From NCBI GenBank assembly GCA_027886175.1, contig JAJNNQ010000027.1, positions 6,338,001 through 6,402,000 on the forward strand: a DNA stretch of 64,000 bases, in the 5' to 3' direction. The stretch comes from Phylloscopus collybita. Lineage: Eukaryota > Chordata > Aves > Passeriformes > Phylloscopidae. The position numbers were made by a program, and so were the translations under genes. Below, in pieces: positions 24,331 through 50,185 of the stretch; within the stretch, counting starts at the first letter, position 1, and each line of letters starts with the position of its first letter. Under the pieces are notes generated by a model that worked only from the letters and a program-made list of their open reading frames with translations, ran no database searches and was not told where the DNA came from.

Positions 24331-26345
24331 GGATCGACCTCTTCTCTTCCCTCTGCTTGTATCCCCATCCCAAAGCCCGGCTGCTTCCAGGCTCATCGCT
24401 CTGAGTGCTCGGCTGTGGCTGCAGAGAGCATTCAGCAGATACAAGGCACGAGAGCAGTGCCAGACACGGGGTGATTACAGATCATTTAGACTAAGCAAAA
24501 CCAGGCCATCCTAAATTTGTAGGCAGCAGAGAAGTGTTAGTGAGCAGAGCTGAAATGAGTTATTTGAAGATGCTGCAGTACCTCTCCATAAATCATCAGA
24601 GCTGTGGACAAATGGTACCCGAGGCAGAAGGGAGGGTCTGGCCCAGAGCTGCACCCTGTGCTACAGCTCCAGTTTCTCTACAGCTCAGCAATATCTCTGC
24701 ACAGGGTAAAGCACAGGCCAAGAGGAGGATGGGACGTGGTGCAATGCCCTGGCCAGAGCTGCTGCTTTGTGTTCCTCCAGCTGCAGAAGCACCTGAAAAT
24801 GTGGATCCCAAAATGCGGAATGCAGAGGGAGGCAGTCAAAGGGAATCAGTCAAAACCTCCCAGGTTTGGCCCTTGGCATGCTGCAAAATGTTGGGGGAGA
24901 GCCTGGCTTCCCACCCTCCTCTCTGAATTTGTACCTCTGGGGCCAAGGATGGCTGATGGATTTTGTGAAGGGGTGTGATAGAAGCAGGATGGAGAGATAA
25001 GACCCACCCAGGCATGATGGAATGTTCTCTGCCCTGATCAGCCTTTTCCCACAGCTTCTGGTCTGGCCCATCCTCTGTTTCCCAAGAAGGTTTAGTCCGA
25101 GGAGTTTGTGTGCAGTGCCAAGGACACAAAATTCAGGGGGAACTCCTCATCTCCACTGGGCCAGGCACTGCCCAGGCTGTGGGGATGGCCCCAGCCCCAT
25201 CTGCTCTGACCTGGGTGCCCAGCATCGTGCAGATCTGCTCAGGAAAGAGGCCAAGCCCAGACACTTGGGCTGGGGAGCAGAGCAGAGGTGATTTACAACA
25301 GCACTGGATGGAGAGCTCCCCACTGGCAGTGCAGCTTTGCAAGGGGAAAGGTGCTGTGCAACTGCCCAAGGGGAAAAGAAGCATCTGCTGGGACAGAAGG
25401 AAAGACATTGGCCAGGGATGGAGTCATTTTCTGAGGTCATGTGGTCACTTTGTGCTGCATGTGCATCATTCCCACCACTACCACAGATGATTCAGCATCT
25501 CCATCACCAGCAGGCAATGGAAGGACCCCCTTGGGTGATGTCCTCTGGGAATTCTGGGCTGAACAGCACCTTGGCCTCCTTGGCAGTCAGTGGCATTGGC
25601 TCCCAGGGCAGCACAAATGGAATGGGAGGTCAGGAGGTCTTTGTTTGTTTTTCTTCCCCCTAGTGGGGTGTGTTTTCAAAGGCTGTGTAAATGCTTCAGA
25701 TGTCACCAAGACTTTTGAGTCAGCGTGACACAGGCAGGACCTCACTGCCTGCGTGGGGTTAAGGTTCAGCAAAATCTGGTGACAGATGATGGAGCCACGG
25801 GAGAGGAACTGCCCTGACTGGAGAGGTTTCCTGTGTGCCAGTGATTTGTGGCCTGTGCTGGGTCTCTGCAGGGACCTGCCCAGGCTGACAAGGGGTTGTG
25901 GTTGATGCTTTAACTCCCCTCCAAGTGCAGAAGGGCAGCAAGCGGTTCAGATTTCCCCAGCTCAGCATCTGCAGCCTGGATTTCACTTGCAATCTTGCAA
26001 AAGCCTTATAAATTTTTTAGAGCAGCCCCAAACGCCTGCTGAGTTGGCCAATCAGCTCCAGTGGATTAAGAAAACTTACTTTAAATTATTAACAGCACAC
26101 AGCCAGACACGAGGGTAGAGGTGGGAAAGGAGAAGTACTCACCCCTCATTCCAGTGGATGCCACAAGAGCAGCCAGCACCAGGCTGGGGTTCGGCAGAGG
26201 TGTGCACTCACACCTGAAGGATGGTCCCATTAGTGGGATCTTCCCTTCTCCATCAGGAACCCCCACCAAGGCATCGGTGCCGTGCTGTGAAAAGGGTGTG
26301 CTGCATCGTGGAGGTGATGTCCCTTTTGGAAACTGGGTGCTGGTT

Positions 26346-26372
26346 CACACACACACGCACACACACACACAC
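26346..26372. repeat. (CA)n microsatellite
   Basis: A short dinucleotide repeat, interrupted once by a G, in intergenic DNA. Confidence 0.9.
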
Positions 26373-29300
26373 CTCCCTCTTCTTCCCTCCTCTCCCAGGC
26401 CCATTGGCTTCTCTCCTCCTGAAGAGCTGATCCCCAGCTGTACAGCAGCCCTGATGTCTTTTGACTTTCCTACAACCTCAAGTAGTTTTCCCTCCACCAG
26501 CTTTAAATTTCAGGAAATACAGTCACGTTTGCAAACTCCGGTCCTCAAAGAAACGGCAACAAGCACTTTGCACCTCCCGAGGCTTTTCCTTTTGCTGCCT
26601 GCCTGCCAGGATCAGGGACGTGGGTCTGGATTTCCTCTGCTCGGCAGCTGTTCCAGGAGGACTTTGTCCCTCTTTCCACGAGATGGCACCGATGAGGCTG
26701 CCAGGGGAAGCAGCCACCGCGACGCCTTCAGGGAGGGCTGGGACGGAAAATGACTCCAAAACAATAGAAGTTGCTACGAAAAAAAAATGCCTCTGAGCTC
26801 TGGGTTGTGGCGTCCCAGCACACCTGGCCGTGGCAGGGAGGAACTGGAGGAGAATTTGGTATTTTAAAATCCATCTCACCACCACAGCTGTATCACCTGC
26901 CGTGGGTCACACACACCCACCTGCTCCCACACGGTGCTGATGGTTCCAAAATTAGCTTGAGCTCACTGCAGGGTTTGCCACAATCCACCCGGGGTCCAGT
27001 TCGGCGGACTATTGGGTTATTTATCATTTTGGTGGGACCCCAAAATGGATTGTGTCAAACTAAGGGCATCATTGCTTGTGTGCCTGCAAGCCCTATGGGG
27101 CCAGGCAGTGACTTGCACGTGGGTTGTTGATCCAATCCCAAAACACAATGGATTCAAACCCAAGGTTTGGCTGGAGGCAGGTTGTGGCTTCCTTGATACT
27201 GTGTTGAGATACCCAGAAATGCAGCATATGTTTCTTCTGGGAGCCTCATGCTTTGAAGTGGGTTTAAATAACTGTATTTCTGTTCATTCTGTCTCACTAA
27301 AGATCCTGACCCAAACCTCCCGAAGTGGGGGATGCTGCTGCTGCTGCTGAGATCTCCTTTCAGGCAGCATCTCTTCTTTTGGCTCCTGCAGATCACCTGG
27401 GGTGCCAACCCACATTGAAACGAGGCTGAAAACTTGGCCCTGCTCTGAGCCATGAGCAAGTCTGAGTTAAATCCTCTGGGGTTTGTATTTTTGCTACTCT
27501 GCAGTTCCATCATTAATTACCTCACCACTTGTGCAGTGCTACCAGAGTATCTTTCACAGCTCCTCTGGCAGATTTCTATGGAAACGAAGCTGTGGTTTTG
27601 TCAAGCCTGTTTTTGCTTTTAAAACAGCGAGAGAGGTGCAGACTTTGTGCCTGCTCTTCTCTGTCCCCCACCTGACCCCACAGTTGTCCCCACTCCTGGT
27701 GTGCTAGGGGCTGCCTTCCATGGGGCACCAGGGAGCTGGAGGTTCCTGAGCAGCGTGGGAGGGAAATTCCTACAGGAGTTCCTGTTGCTGCTGCTTTAAA
27801 GGATGCAGGGAGATCATGCACATGAGGATGTTCTCCTGCTTGGAAATACCCAGGAAGAGGCACAAGCTGTCTCAGGGAGAACATGCCTCGGGAGCTGGGA
27901 AATGCAGGAGGAGCTGGAAGATGAGATTAAACTATCAGTGGGAAAACAGCCTTCTCCTGTGGCTGTGCTGTGCCTGCAGGGATCCCCAGATCCCCTTCCA
28001 ATTTGTGGCCTGCCAAGGACACGGCACTTCAGAGAGCCCAGACACTGCAAAGACCTGGGGAATTAAATGGATTTCTATGGATGAAGCTGGTGGATGTGGG
28101 GTGTGTGGAGAGGGGTGAGGAGCCTTCGTGGCCTGAGCAAGATCCTTTTGGGGATCTTGGCCCAGGGAGCCAGTCCGTGTCTGTGGGCTGCCAGATGCAG
28201 ATATGCGATGGGGAGGGTTTTGGGGCAGCAAGCAGGGTGAGATCATGCAGAGCTCTCTGTAATTCAGCTGCGTGTCAGCTCCTTGAGGCTCTGCCTGGGG
28301 ACACTCAGCACTGCAGAGCATCAGATGCTAATTAGGATCATTAAGGGCTTTGTGACACAAACAGTAATGATGATTCTTGTGCCTCTGGAGCTCTCCTGGG
28401 AAGGGCCTCGAACGATGCTGCCCTTCACAGAGACTGTGTAGGGCCATCTGTTCCCAGCACTGTCTCCTCCTGAAAGCCGAGTCATGGGCTCAGGATGCCC
28501 CAGCACGCTGCTAACGCCTCCTTCAGGGAGGAAATGTCCCTTGGAAACATCCCTGGAATGATGTAGTGGAAGCACAACTCTCACACCGCCTCCCTCCTTC
28601 TCCCTGCCCCACTGTACCACCGACTGCTCCCCCTCACACTCCATGCTCCCACTCAGTCCCCCTCACTGCTCCTGCCTGTTGCTCTTGGGTCAATCCCACC
28701 CACTCAGCAACCACAACCCTTTGGACTGGGACAGCTGCACTTGGTGGAACTCTCCCAACTCCTTTCTGATGGGGATCAAGACACCACCCCTGGGTGAAGA
28801 CCATGAGTTTCGTGTCTTCTTGTGAGACCTGAGTCAGGTCTGGGCTTCAGTCAGGAAGAAACGTTCCTGTTGTGTCGTTTGGAAAGGGCTGGGGGATCCA
28901 CCGTGTGTGAGGCAGAGCAGCATGTGGGGAGAGAAGGGAGAGCCTCAATCACTGCTCCCAAAAATAATGGGGAATGACAAAGACCCAAAGTGATGCTGGA
29001 GACATGGGATGCTCTATTTTCCTTTCTTTCAGTGGCATAATGCTAGGAGCTCAATTTAAGCCTATTTTGCGTGGAAAAAAAAATATAATAAAGACCCTGG
29101 AAAATTATTTTAGAGGCTTGAGCTGATTAAGGAGAGCCCCAAAACTGCTGTGAGAGGTATCTCTGCTTCAGGCTGAGGGAATCACCTGGGTCAAGGGGTG
29201 CAAGCTGGGGAAGGGCTGAGTGCTGGCTGACACCCTGAATATGTCCTCCTTCTTCCTCATTTCCATCCCAGGCCCTCCTGTGCCCATCCCCACCACTTAC

Positions 29301-29399
29301 TCTAAGTGAGACTACACAACCCCCAGGCAACCCAGCCCCTCTCAGTAACAGATGCACACACACACACAGAGCTCCACACCTTTTGGGTTGGTTTGTTTT

Positions 29400-29498
29400 T
29401 TTGGTTGTTTTTTTTTTTTTTTGAGGGGGGATGGTGGGGAGGGTTGTCTGGTTTTGGTTTGTTTTTCTTTTTCTTTTTTTTTCTTTTTTTTTTTTTTC
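29400..29498. repeat. T-rich tract just past the EEF1A2 poly(A) signal
   Basis: The + strand is almost all T with some G and C over about 100 bases, so the EEF1A2 transcript strand is A-rich here. The tract starts about 20 nt beyond the poly(A) signal at 29521-29526. An A-rich genomic stretch here can mimic a tail and cause internal priming in oligo-dT cDNA. Confidence 0.8.
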
Positions 29499-29520
29499 CC
29501 ACTGTGGATGTTGTACCAGT

Positions 29521-29526
29521 TTTATT
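29521..29526 (-). terminator. EEF1A2: EEF1A2 polyadenylation signal AATAAA
   Basis: The complement of tttatt gives a canonical AATAAA, about 200 nt after the EEF1A2 stop codon. It implies a short 3' UTR of roughly 220 nt ending near 29505. Confidence 0.8.
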
Positions 29527-29726
29527 GGTAAAATTAACATGAAGCCTCACAAACGCTGGAACATGCTTTTCCTTTTAAAGAATTTCCACTGGACCTTAAT
29601 GGTGAGCATCCAGTCGTTGACATATAAACTCTTACAAGCTGATGTGCACACGTGTGCCCGGGGGAGACGGTGGCAGCGTCCTGGTGTCAGGGATGGTTTC
29701 TGCGCGATGCACGGGGAGCCCACGAT

Positions 29727-42496
<12,770 letters not shown>

Positions 42497-43692
42497 CTAC
42501 GCGGGGCTGGCCGGGGCGGGCGGCGCTGGGGAGGGCGGTGGGAACGCAGCTGCCTTTTTGGGGGAGGCTGCGGGGGAAGAGTCGGGCGCGTCAAAAAGAG
42601 CCCCCCCCCCCCCCCCCTCCTCCCCCTTGTGCCAGCCCCCTCCCAGCCCTTCGAGAAAAGCTTGTCCTCCCCTCGCCCCACCTTCCCGCTGGACCATGCG
42701 CCCGGGGGTGCCCGGCCTCGTCTGGCAGCTCTGCCCGCGCTGGGTCAGAGCCAGCCTGCCCCCGGAGGAGGCCAGCCAGGCTATTTCGAGCTGCCACGTC
42801 CAAGCCTCCAAGTCTCGGCAAGATGCCGTGTTTTTCGGCACCTTGCCCTCCACCGCCCTCGCGGAGACCCCCGGTTCCCAGGGCTACGTCATCGATGCTT
42901 CGAAGGTGCCCTTCCTCCCCGGGAAACCTTCCCGCGACTCAGGGCTGCTCCCGCTGCCTTCTCGCTCTTTCCAAACCCGAGGGCATCTCCTCCCTGGCGT
43001 GGGTTGCCCTGGGAGGAGCCGAGGGTGCCCGTCCTCCCGGGCTGCCCTCACCACTCCCCAGCTGGGCACAGTTCAGGTGACAAGAGAGCGTCTGCAAAAT
43101 GGGGTGGACAAAAATAGCCCTCGCCTGCTCCCCCAAGCAGGGCTGCGAACAGCGGGGCTGCCCAGGGCTCCTCTGAGCCTGCACTTGGGGAGGTTTATAT
43201 TATATTTTGCTGCCGTGAAACTGGATGGAGCAGAGGGAGGAGGCTAAAAACGCGAACGGATATATCCGGGGAGCTGTCCTGGCATCTCCCGGCGTTGCCA
43301 TGGCTCTGCAGCTGCACACAAACCGGGCACAATTAGGAGCTTTAATCTGACGTCTAATAAAATCCAATTTCACGAATCTGCCCATAGAAGTAAAGGAGGT
43401 CAGGAGGAGTTTGCTGCTCTAATAGCGATTCAGTCATGCGGGTGATAACATTCCCAGCGAGAAGCTTCCCTGGGCAGCAGGAGCGGCGGCTGTCCCGTCC
43501 CTCCTGCCCTTGAACCCAGCCAGCCCGGATCTGGCCATTTTGCGGCTCCGCTGAGATGCTCGGTCCCGGAGCTCCCAAATCCTGGGTTCGGGTCCCTCTC
43601 TGCCCTGCAGACCCCCGGCACACGGGGGGAGATGCAGGATTTCTTTGGGAATTGGGGGAATTTTTACTTATTTATTTTTATTCCTTCCCCAA

Positions 43693-43790
43693 GCAGCTAA
43701 AGGCATCCCTGCCCATGGCAGGGGGGGTTGGAACGAGGTGATCTTTAAGGTCCTTCCAACCCAAACCATTCGAGGATTCTATGATTCTAA
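43693..43790 (+). mobile_element. CR1 LINE fragment (3' tail)
   Basis: Sense CR1 end: catccctgcccatggcaggg, gttggaacgaggtgatcttt, ccttccaacccaaacc, ending gattctatgattct. Confidence 0.9.
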
Positions 43791-43822
43791 AGGCGGGGGG
43801 GGAGGGGAGGGGGGAGCTGGGG

Positions 43823-43895
43823 GGATTATCAGGTTTTCCTCCTCACGCAACATTTAGAAGGATTTTCACGTCCTCAAGCACCACGGCTTGCGCGT
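43823..43895 (+). repeat. Direct duplication flanking EEF1A2 coding exon 1, copy 2
   Basis: Copy of 41926-41996: ggattatcaggttttcctcc, tcacgcaacatttagaagga, then caagcaccacggcttg. The two copies are 1897 bp apart with coding exon 1 between them. Confidence 0.8.
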
Positions 43896-44115
43896 TATTT
43901 CCCACCTGCGGGAAGACGCACCTGCGGGATGAAGGAATGGTCCAGCCCCATCCTTTCCCTCCTCGGGGTACCCCCCACCCCAGGGGCTGACAGCACCCAC
44001 ACACGGGGGAGGGGAGGGGGCACTGCTGCCCCGCAGCCCCTGGGGCAGGACACCCCCCACCCCTCCCCGCATCCCGGTTGTCCCCCCCATCCCGCCGGGG
44101 TCCCGCAGCTCTTAC

Positions 44116-44200
44116 CGGGGCGGCGGTCGGGGCGGCCAGAGGCTGCCGGCTTGGGCTCCGCCGGCTTTATCTCCGCGGGAGGGGCCCACCTATCGACGGC
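44116..44200 (-). promoter_or_regulatory. EEF1A2: EEF1A2 first exon and promoter (inferred)
   Basis: A splice donor (gtaagag, complement of 44109-44115) follows GC-rich sequence, and a TATA-like gataaag (complement of 44165-44171) lies about 50 bases upstream of it. Known vertebrate EEF1A2 genes have a noncoding first exon in this position. The transcription start would fall near 44135-44145 if the TATA-like box is used. That would make a very short first exon, so the start may instead be further upstream. Confidence 0.45.
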
Positions 44201-44235
44201 GGCAGCGCAATGCAGCGGCCCCCCCGCACTACGGC

Positions 44236-44890
44236 AATGCGGTACCGGGCGGGGGAGGAGGAGGAGGAGGAGGAGGAGGAGGCGCGGGGGGGACGGGGGG
44301 AGGAGGAGGACGAGGAGGAGGAGGAGAAGGAGGGAGAGGCGGGAGAGACGGGGGACTGGGAGGGAATGTGTAAGGATGGGAAGGAGGTGGAAGGATGGGA
44401 GATAAAGGGATGGGAGGAAGATGGAGGGATGGGGAAAATGGAGAGGTGGGGAGGGATGGAGGGGTGGGAGGTAGAGGGATGGGAAGGTGAAAGGCTGGAA
44501 GGCTGGAGTCAGAGGGAGACAGCAAGATGGAAGATGGAGAGATGGGAGGAAGGTGGAAGGATGAAAGGTGGAGAGACAGGAGGCATGGAAGATGAAGGCA
44601 TGAGAGGGAGGTGGAGAGGTTGGAGGCAGAAGGATGGAAGGATGGGGAAAATGGAGGAGAGATGGAGAGGCGGAGGGGTGGAAAATGAAGGGATGGGAAG
44701 ACGGAGAGAGGGAAGACTGAGCTCAGAGGGAAACAGCAGGATGCAAGATAGAGGAATGGGAAAGGGGGAAAGATGGGAGGATAAAAGTTGGAGAAACAGG
44801 AGAGATGGGAGATGAGGCCATGAGATGGAGATGAAGAGATGGAGGAGATGGAGGAGACTAGAGACAGAGGGATGGGAGGAAGACAGGTAG
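44236..44890. repeat. Long purine-rich tract with (GGA)n and GGATGG-type repeats
   Basis: The + strand is almost entirely G and A with scattered T over about 650 bases. It begins with ggaggagga runs (44250-44340) and continues as degenerate minisatellite units built on gggatgggaggtggagagatgg. It lies directly upstream of the EEF1A2 promoter. Long Glu/Gly/Arg frames on + and Ser/Pro/Leu frames on - are by-products. Confidence 0.85.
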
Positions 44891-45945
44891 ATGGCAAGAA
44901 GGGTTTTTTGGAAGACAGGGGAATTGGTGGAAGTGCTGGCCCAGGGGGCTTGGACTCCCTGTGGCAGCCTGGGAGTGAAGGGACAGGGCTGGGTTTGGAG
45001 GAGACCACCAAGTCCCACATCCCTCCAAGGGCTGTGCCTGCCCAGGCTGGGAGGAGAGGGGTCCCTGCAGGGCACAGACACAACCCTGGGCAGACCCTGA
45101 GGGCACTGCCCCATATCTCTGCCTCGCTGGGAATGCTTCAGTCCAGGAGCAAGTGACAAAGCAAGGGACAAAGAGAGCAAAACAGATTTCTGCACCTGCA
45201 ACAAGTATGAGGGCTGCTCAAGAATTTGTGATTTAACAACATCATCTCATTTTTAATGGGAAGTGAGGTTTAAGTCCTAGGAGCATAAGGAAACCATAAG
45301 TAATCTTCTTCAGTAATATAATGACATTTTCTTTGCATAAAAACATATAATACCTAGTGGTCAGAATACTTATGTCTGTGTCAACTGTGCATTTCCAAGG
45401 CCAATGCAAAATTTGCTGTGTTCCAAAGCCAAATATAGGTCAAAAGAAAGCTAATTTTGAATAAAGCTATGAAATAACACAGAACAATTTTATGGCCCAG
45501 ACCATCCTTCCCATGAAGTTAACAGCCAAATTAGATACCCTTATGAAGATAATCTTACCTTCCTAGACTAATGGTTAAAAACTTACTCATCATGTGGATT
45601 CAAATGTTCCTAATTTCTCATTAGTGCCCAAAGGGAGGCCTTTTTACATGATGTTATAGCTCACTGGCATTTTCTTAGAAATATGATAGTCAAGCTATTT
45701 TTTGTTTTTATGAAGCATTCCTTGCACAAAATAAAATGCACTGAGTGCCAGGAAAAATAACAAGAAATTTCCAAGGAGAAGGCTCTAAGAGGATTTGAAG
45801 AGATTTATCCCAGCCTTGTTTTGGGACTGGGGTAGAAGCTTTACCACAAGTCTGGATGGGCTGGAGATGGACAGCAAGTGTGATAACATGGAGGAGGGAG
45901 AAGTTTATAAATCTCTTATTCTTCCTATCCATATTTTAGTGCTTT

Positions 45946-45949
<4 letters not shown>

Positions 45950-45993
<44 letters not shown>
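45950..45993. repeat. Poly(T) run, 44 nt
   Basis: A pure T run that ends an AT-rich block of about 750 bases. No retrocopy body is recognised on either side. Confidence 0.95.
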
Positions 45994-45997
<4 letters not shown>

Positions 45998-47706
45998 CAA
46001 GGGCTGAGACAGCCTGGAAACTACCCTCAGCAGGGCAATGGCTGAGTTTAGCAATGAAGATGGGGATGGAGTAAATCCTGGTCACCTCTGCCAGGTGAGC
46101 ATGGGATGGGCCTCTCCTGCCTCCTTTCCTTTTCCAGTAAAAAGAATTTTAGTTTCCACCCCTTTTCCCAGGCAGGAAGAGGGGAAGTGGGCAGTGCCCT
46201 GTTCTGCACTGGAATAGAGCCTGACAGCCCATCAGTCTATAAATAGTCCAGGACCTGAGCAGGAGAGAGGGCTCTCAGACCTGGCTAATCCCAGCTCCCT
46301 TAAGCCACTTTGCCCCAGCCTCGAGAGGCTTAAAGCCACAGCTGTGTGCCCAGGTTTGGCTGGCACCCGGGGCAAGGGACTTCACTGAACACATGTGGTC
46401 CAGGGGACCATCAAGCTCAGCTGCCATGCCTGAGTGGAATAATTTTCCCTCATGAAAAATGGTGTAAATTTGCCCTTAAATGTTCAGTGTAAAGAAACAG
46501 AGACCCAAGCAAGCGAAATCCGAGGGCGGCCGAAGTTTAGAGCCTCGTCTCCCCCCATCTGGCCTCAGATCCACATCCCTGCTGAAACAATTCCCCTACA
46601 TCATATTGAGGCTTGATTCACCCTCCCTGTGAACCACCACCAAATGATTTAGGGGGACTCAAGAAAACAGAACTGCCCCCCTTCCCCAGAAGGGATGGGC
46701 AGGCTGCACACAAACATGGCAGGGACCTCTTACTCCTTTCACCATCATCACCTCCACCCCATCCAGCCCCACAGCCCCTGGGCTGAGATTTGGTCCTTTA
46801 AACTAAGCTAAAATTGCCATTTGCCCAGACATAACAATTTATTTTTTTTTCCCCAAGAAGCCTGCACAATGTGACTGTGAGAGGGAATAATCCACAGTGC
46901 TGGTAATTTGTATGGATCTGGGATGTGAACACCCCAGGCTGCCTGCCTGGATTTGCCTGGCTCTGGGGCTGTTTCTGCCTGTGAGTGTTCAGCTCACTGA
47001 GCAATTGTGTGTTTGTGGGTCTAAAATGCAGCAGGTCTCCTCTGAAGGAAGGGGTTTGGGCAGGGCAGGTGGCAGCCACGAGGAATGCCAGCCTGGATGT
47101 CGCTCCAGAAGCTCTGGCCTCACAAGGGAGAAGCTGGGGCTGGACAGAGGGATGGCTGTAAATTCTTATTTTTTCTTTCTGTGCAAAGAAATAGAGTCCT
47201 TGAAAGGAAGAAATGCACCCTGGCCTTGTGCAAGAGCCATCAGAAAAGCAGATCAGACGTGGGTAGGGCAGTGGTTGTCCTCTCAAAGGCAGTTTGTGGA
47301 CAGAGTGAAGGCTGTTGGGTTTCCTACTTCCCATGTTCAGGCTTTCAGCTTATTCCACACCAGCTTTGGAGGCTTTGTTGATAGTTCAGCATTTACCATC
47401 TGCTGGGAGTGGTCAAGCTCGAAACACCAAGGCACTGACCATCCTCTGCCCATGCACACATTGTGCACCCCTTGGCAATCCTGACTGCTGGTGCACACAA
47501 AACAGGCATTCCCATTGCAGCTACACCCCAGATTAACTGGTGTTCAAACAGGATGGGATTCCCTGCTGTACATCTCAGGGGTTCCATGATCACCTGGGGC
47601 TGGGTTTGAGGTCCAACTTCCCCTGTGTTTCCACACCATGACCCTCCCAGTGTGTTTGCCTGGCAATGCTCCTGGCCCAAGGCACCAAATAGGAAGAGAT
47701 CTGGGA

Positions 47707-47860
47707 TTATAGAATCCCAGACTGGTTTGGGTTGGAGGGGATCCTAAACAACATCTCATTCCAACCCCACTACCATAGGCAGGGACATTTTCCACTAGAC
47801 CAGTTTCTTCAAAGCCACATCAAACTGTCCTGGAACACTTCCAGGGATGAGGCAGATTTA
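47707..47860 (-). mobile_element. CR1 LINE fragment (3' tail)
   Basis: Antisense on +: atagaatcccagactggttt, gggttggaggggatcc, cattccaaccccactaccat, ccactagaccag, gaacacttccaggg. Confidence 0.9.
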
Positions 47861-50011
47861 ATGGACTTTCAACATGAGCAGGTTTTCCAGCTCATGCTCA
47901 TGTTGCAGACCAGGACAGGAGAGATAAAGACAGGATTTATGGGACAGAAAGGCAGGGGAAGGAGGAGAAAGGGAGTATTTTGAGGTCCTGCACTCAGCAC
48001 ATGCTGCTGATACCTTTAAATTGGAGCCAGAGATTTAAAAATAAACTTTGGAAGTGATAACAAGACATCCAAGCCCTCCAGCCACTTGGCCAGCTGGGGA
48101 TGGAGTCTGGTGTCACTGCTGGTGGGACAGCAGAGTACCTACTGCAGGGTGGGCTGCTCCTTAGGACCCTCCATGGTGCTCACACCACTGGGACCTGCCC
48201 AGTGGGGTTCAGTCACAGCCACTGGGGGTCCAAGGTGATCTGAGGTAGCAGTGCTGGAGACACAATGCCTAAAGGCCTTGGAAAGTGTCCCCATTCATCC
48301 TGGGTGCAAGTGGTAGCACACAGCCCCAGGGGATTCTCTTCCAGGAACCCCTTTTCCACCAAATATCTGAGTTATGGGGTTGAGGCTGTGGAGGATAAAA
48401 CTGCTCAGCCTGAGCTGCTGTCCATCTGGGAAGCAGGCAGATGAACATTTCCATGCCCTTTTAGCACCAGGGAAGGAGACAAACACCACTTCATCCACAT
48501 CTCATCAGGGACACTGTGACATTTCTGGTGCCTGGATGCAGCATCTGTGGGGGCTGTGAGACGCTGATCCCTTAAATCTCCCCTGAGCTGAGGACGGGGC
48601 AGAGCCCAATCTGGGTCAGCCCAGATGAGATAAGGCACCTCTGCCCTGTGGTTTAGTGCTGTTTGCTGGATGCTGCCTTGCCCCTGGACCGTGCTTTCAG
48701 CAAAGATGTCTGGTGCTGTGTCAAGCTACGCCAGATTGAAGTGTTTGCTTTGGCAGCTGTGCACATCTCCCAGTTAGGAAAAGCCTGATTAATCCCAAGA
48801 TGGCTTTTCCTATCAAACCACAGCCACTGAGTGAAAAGAGCCCTGGCTGCCCTCATCTTCTGCTGGCTTTAGTGGAAATGTTAAAGGAGATACCTGGATA
48901 ACAGCATAGGCTTTGGATGCATCCAGAGTGAAAAGAGGATCAGGGAAATTAATGAGAAATTTTTTTTGCTGAACCAACCCCCATCAAAGCCCTAGGGTTT
49001 ATATTGGTGGATGATTTGTTGTCAAGTGGTGGTAGTGACTGGTAGTGGCATCTCCCCTGATCCCACAAAGGAGTTTCTGGTCTAGGAGTTTTCTACAGAC
49101 ATGGATCCTGCTCAGTGTTGCTGCTGGTTTCTGCAAGATGATTTTCCAGGTTTTAGAGAGGAACAGATGAACCAGAAGTCAGGAACTTGTGGAACCAAGT
49201 TCAGCACAAAGCTATGGATTACAGCAAGCAGCTGTCATCTCTCTTCACTGGCTTTTCTAAATTGGAGACATCCCTTTTGCACAGGCAAATCAGACAGTTT
49301 GTGACTCGCTGTCCAACTCTCTCCACAATGTGAGTATTTTCAGATCAGACTCAGAATTCTGGGGGTCCTGATGCCAGTTCCCTGTGCCCTTTGGGAAATC
49401 AGACTGCAGGTGAGGACAGCAGAGCTGCTCCCATCACCATGGGGACAGTGATCCATGCCCTGATCTGACTTTGGTTTATCCTCCTGCCAAGGTGGCGCTT
49501 GGGTCACTGCTGCACACGTCCCAGAAAGGCAGAGCACCATTTTCCAGGTAAAACATGCTGCTCAAGCACTGTGCTTAAGGAAACTCTTTCCCTGCATTTC
49601 CAGCACGTTCCCTTTTCCGATTTAAACCTGCAGAGGCAGGGGAAGACCTCCGGGCGATTCTGTCAGGCCACAACCTGAGCACGGGCTTGGTGTCACAGCC
49701 GCTCTGCTCTGACCAGAGGTGGCCCTAATGTGGCATGTGGGATGAATATTTTGGGTGTTTCTTATCCATAGGTGGCAGCAGCTGCCTGTGCCGGGCGGGC
49801 GCTGTCCCGAACCTGGCAATGAGTAACAGAGCCGGGAACAGGCGGAGGAGCGAGGGAAGGAGGGAGGAGGGAGGAGGACAAGCCCGAACACAGGTCCTGC
49901 CTGCTCCCTCCTCGGCAGCAAAAGCTCCTCAACAGAGGGAGAATTTAGGGAAACGCCTCCGTGGGGCAGGATCAGATCAGGCTTTGTAGCCCCGCAGAGA
50001 GCTCAAGTCCG

Positions 50012-50185
50012 TGTTACTGAACAGGCTGCCCAGAGCACCTGTGGCTGCCCCATCTCTGGAAGTGTTCAAGGCCAAGTTGGACAGGACTTGGAGCCCTCTG
50101 GATTAGTGGAAGGTGCCCCTGCCCATGGCAGGGAGTTGGAATGAGCTGAGCTTTAAAGTCCCTTCCAAGCCAAAGCACTCTGTGA
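50012..50185 (+). mobile_element. CR1 LINE fragment (3' tail)
   Basis: Sense CR1: gaacaggctgcccagagcac, ctgtggctgccccatctctg, gaagtgttcaaggccaagtt, ggaaggtgcccctgcccatg, ending actctgtgatttt. Confidence 0.9.

Larger units (their letters stand above)
23508..29504. other. Intergenic DNA between KCNQ2 and EEF1A2, no gene seen
   Basis: No recognisable coding exon was found. The stretch holds the CpG-rich patch at 23900-24330, a (CA)n run at 26346-26372 and ordinary GC-moderate sequence. It lies upstream of KCNQ2 and downstream of EEF1A2, both minus-strand genes. Confidence 0.6.

Noticed and set aside
44078..45204. Glu-rich (+) and Ser/Pro-rich (-) frames of 230-284 codons
   Set aside because: They are translations of the purine tract upstream of EEF1A2. 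They have repeat composition and no domain.
46238..46247. TATA-like ctataaatag as a promoter of an unknown gene
   Set aside because: No exon, donor site or conserved frame follows it. Similar boxes occur by chance at about 17.14, 31.95 and 35.46 kb.
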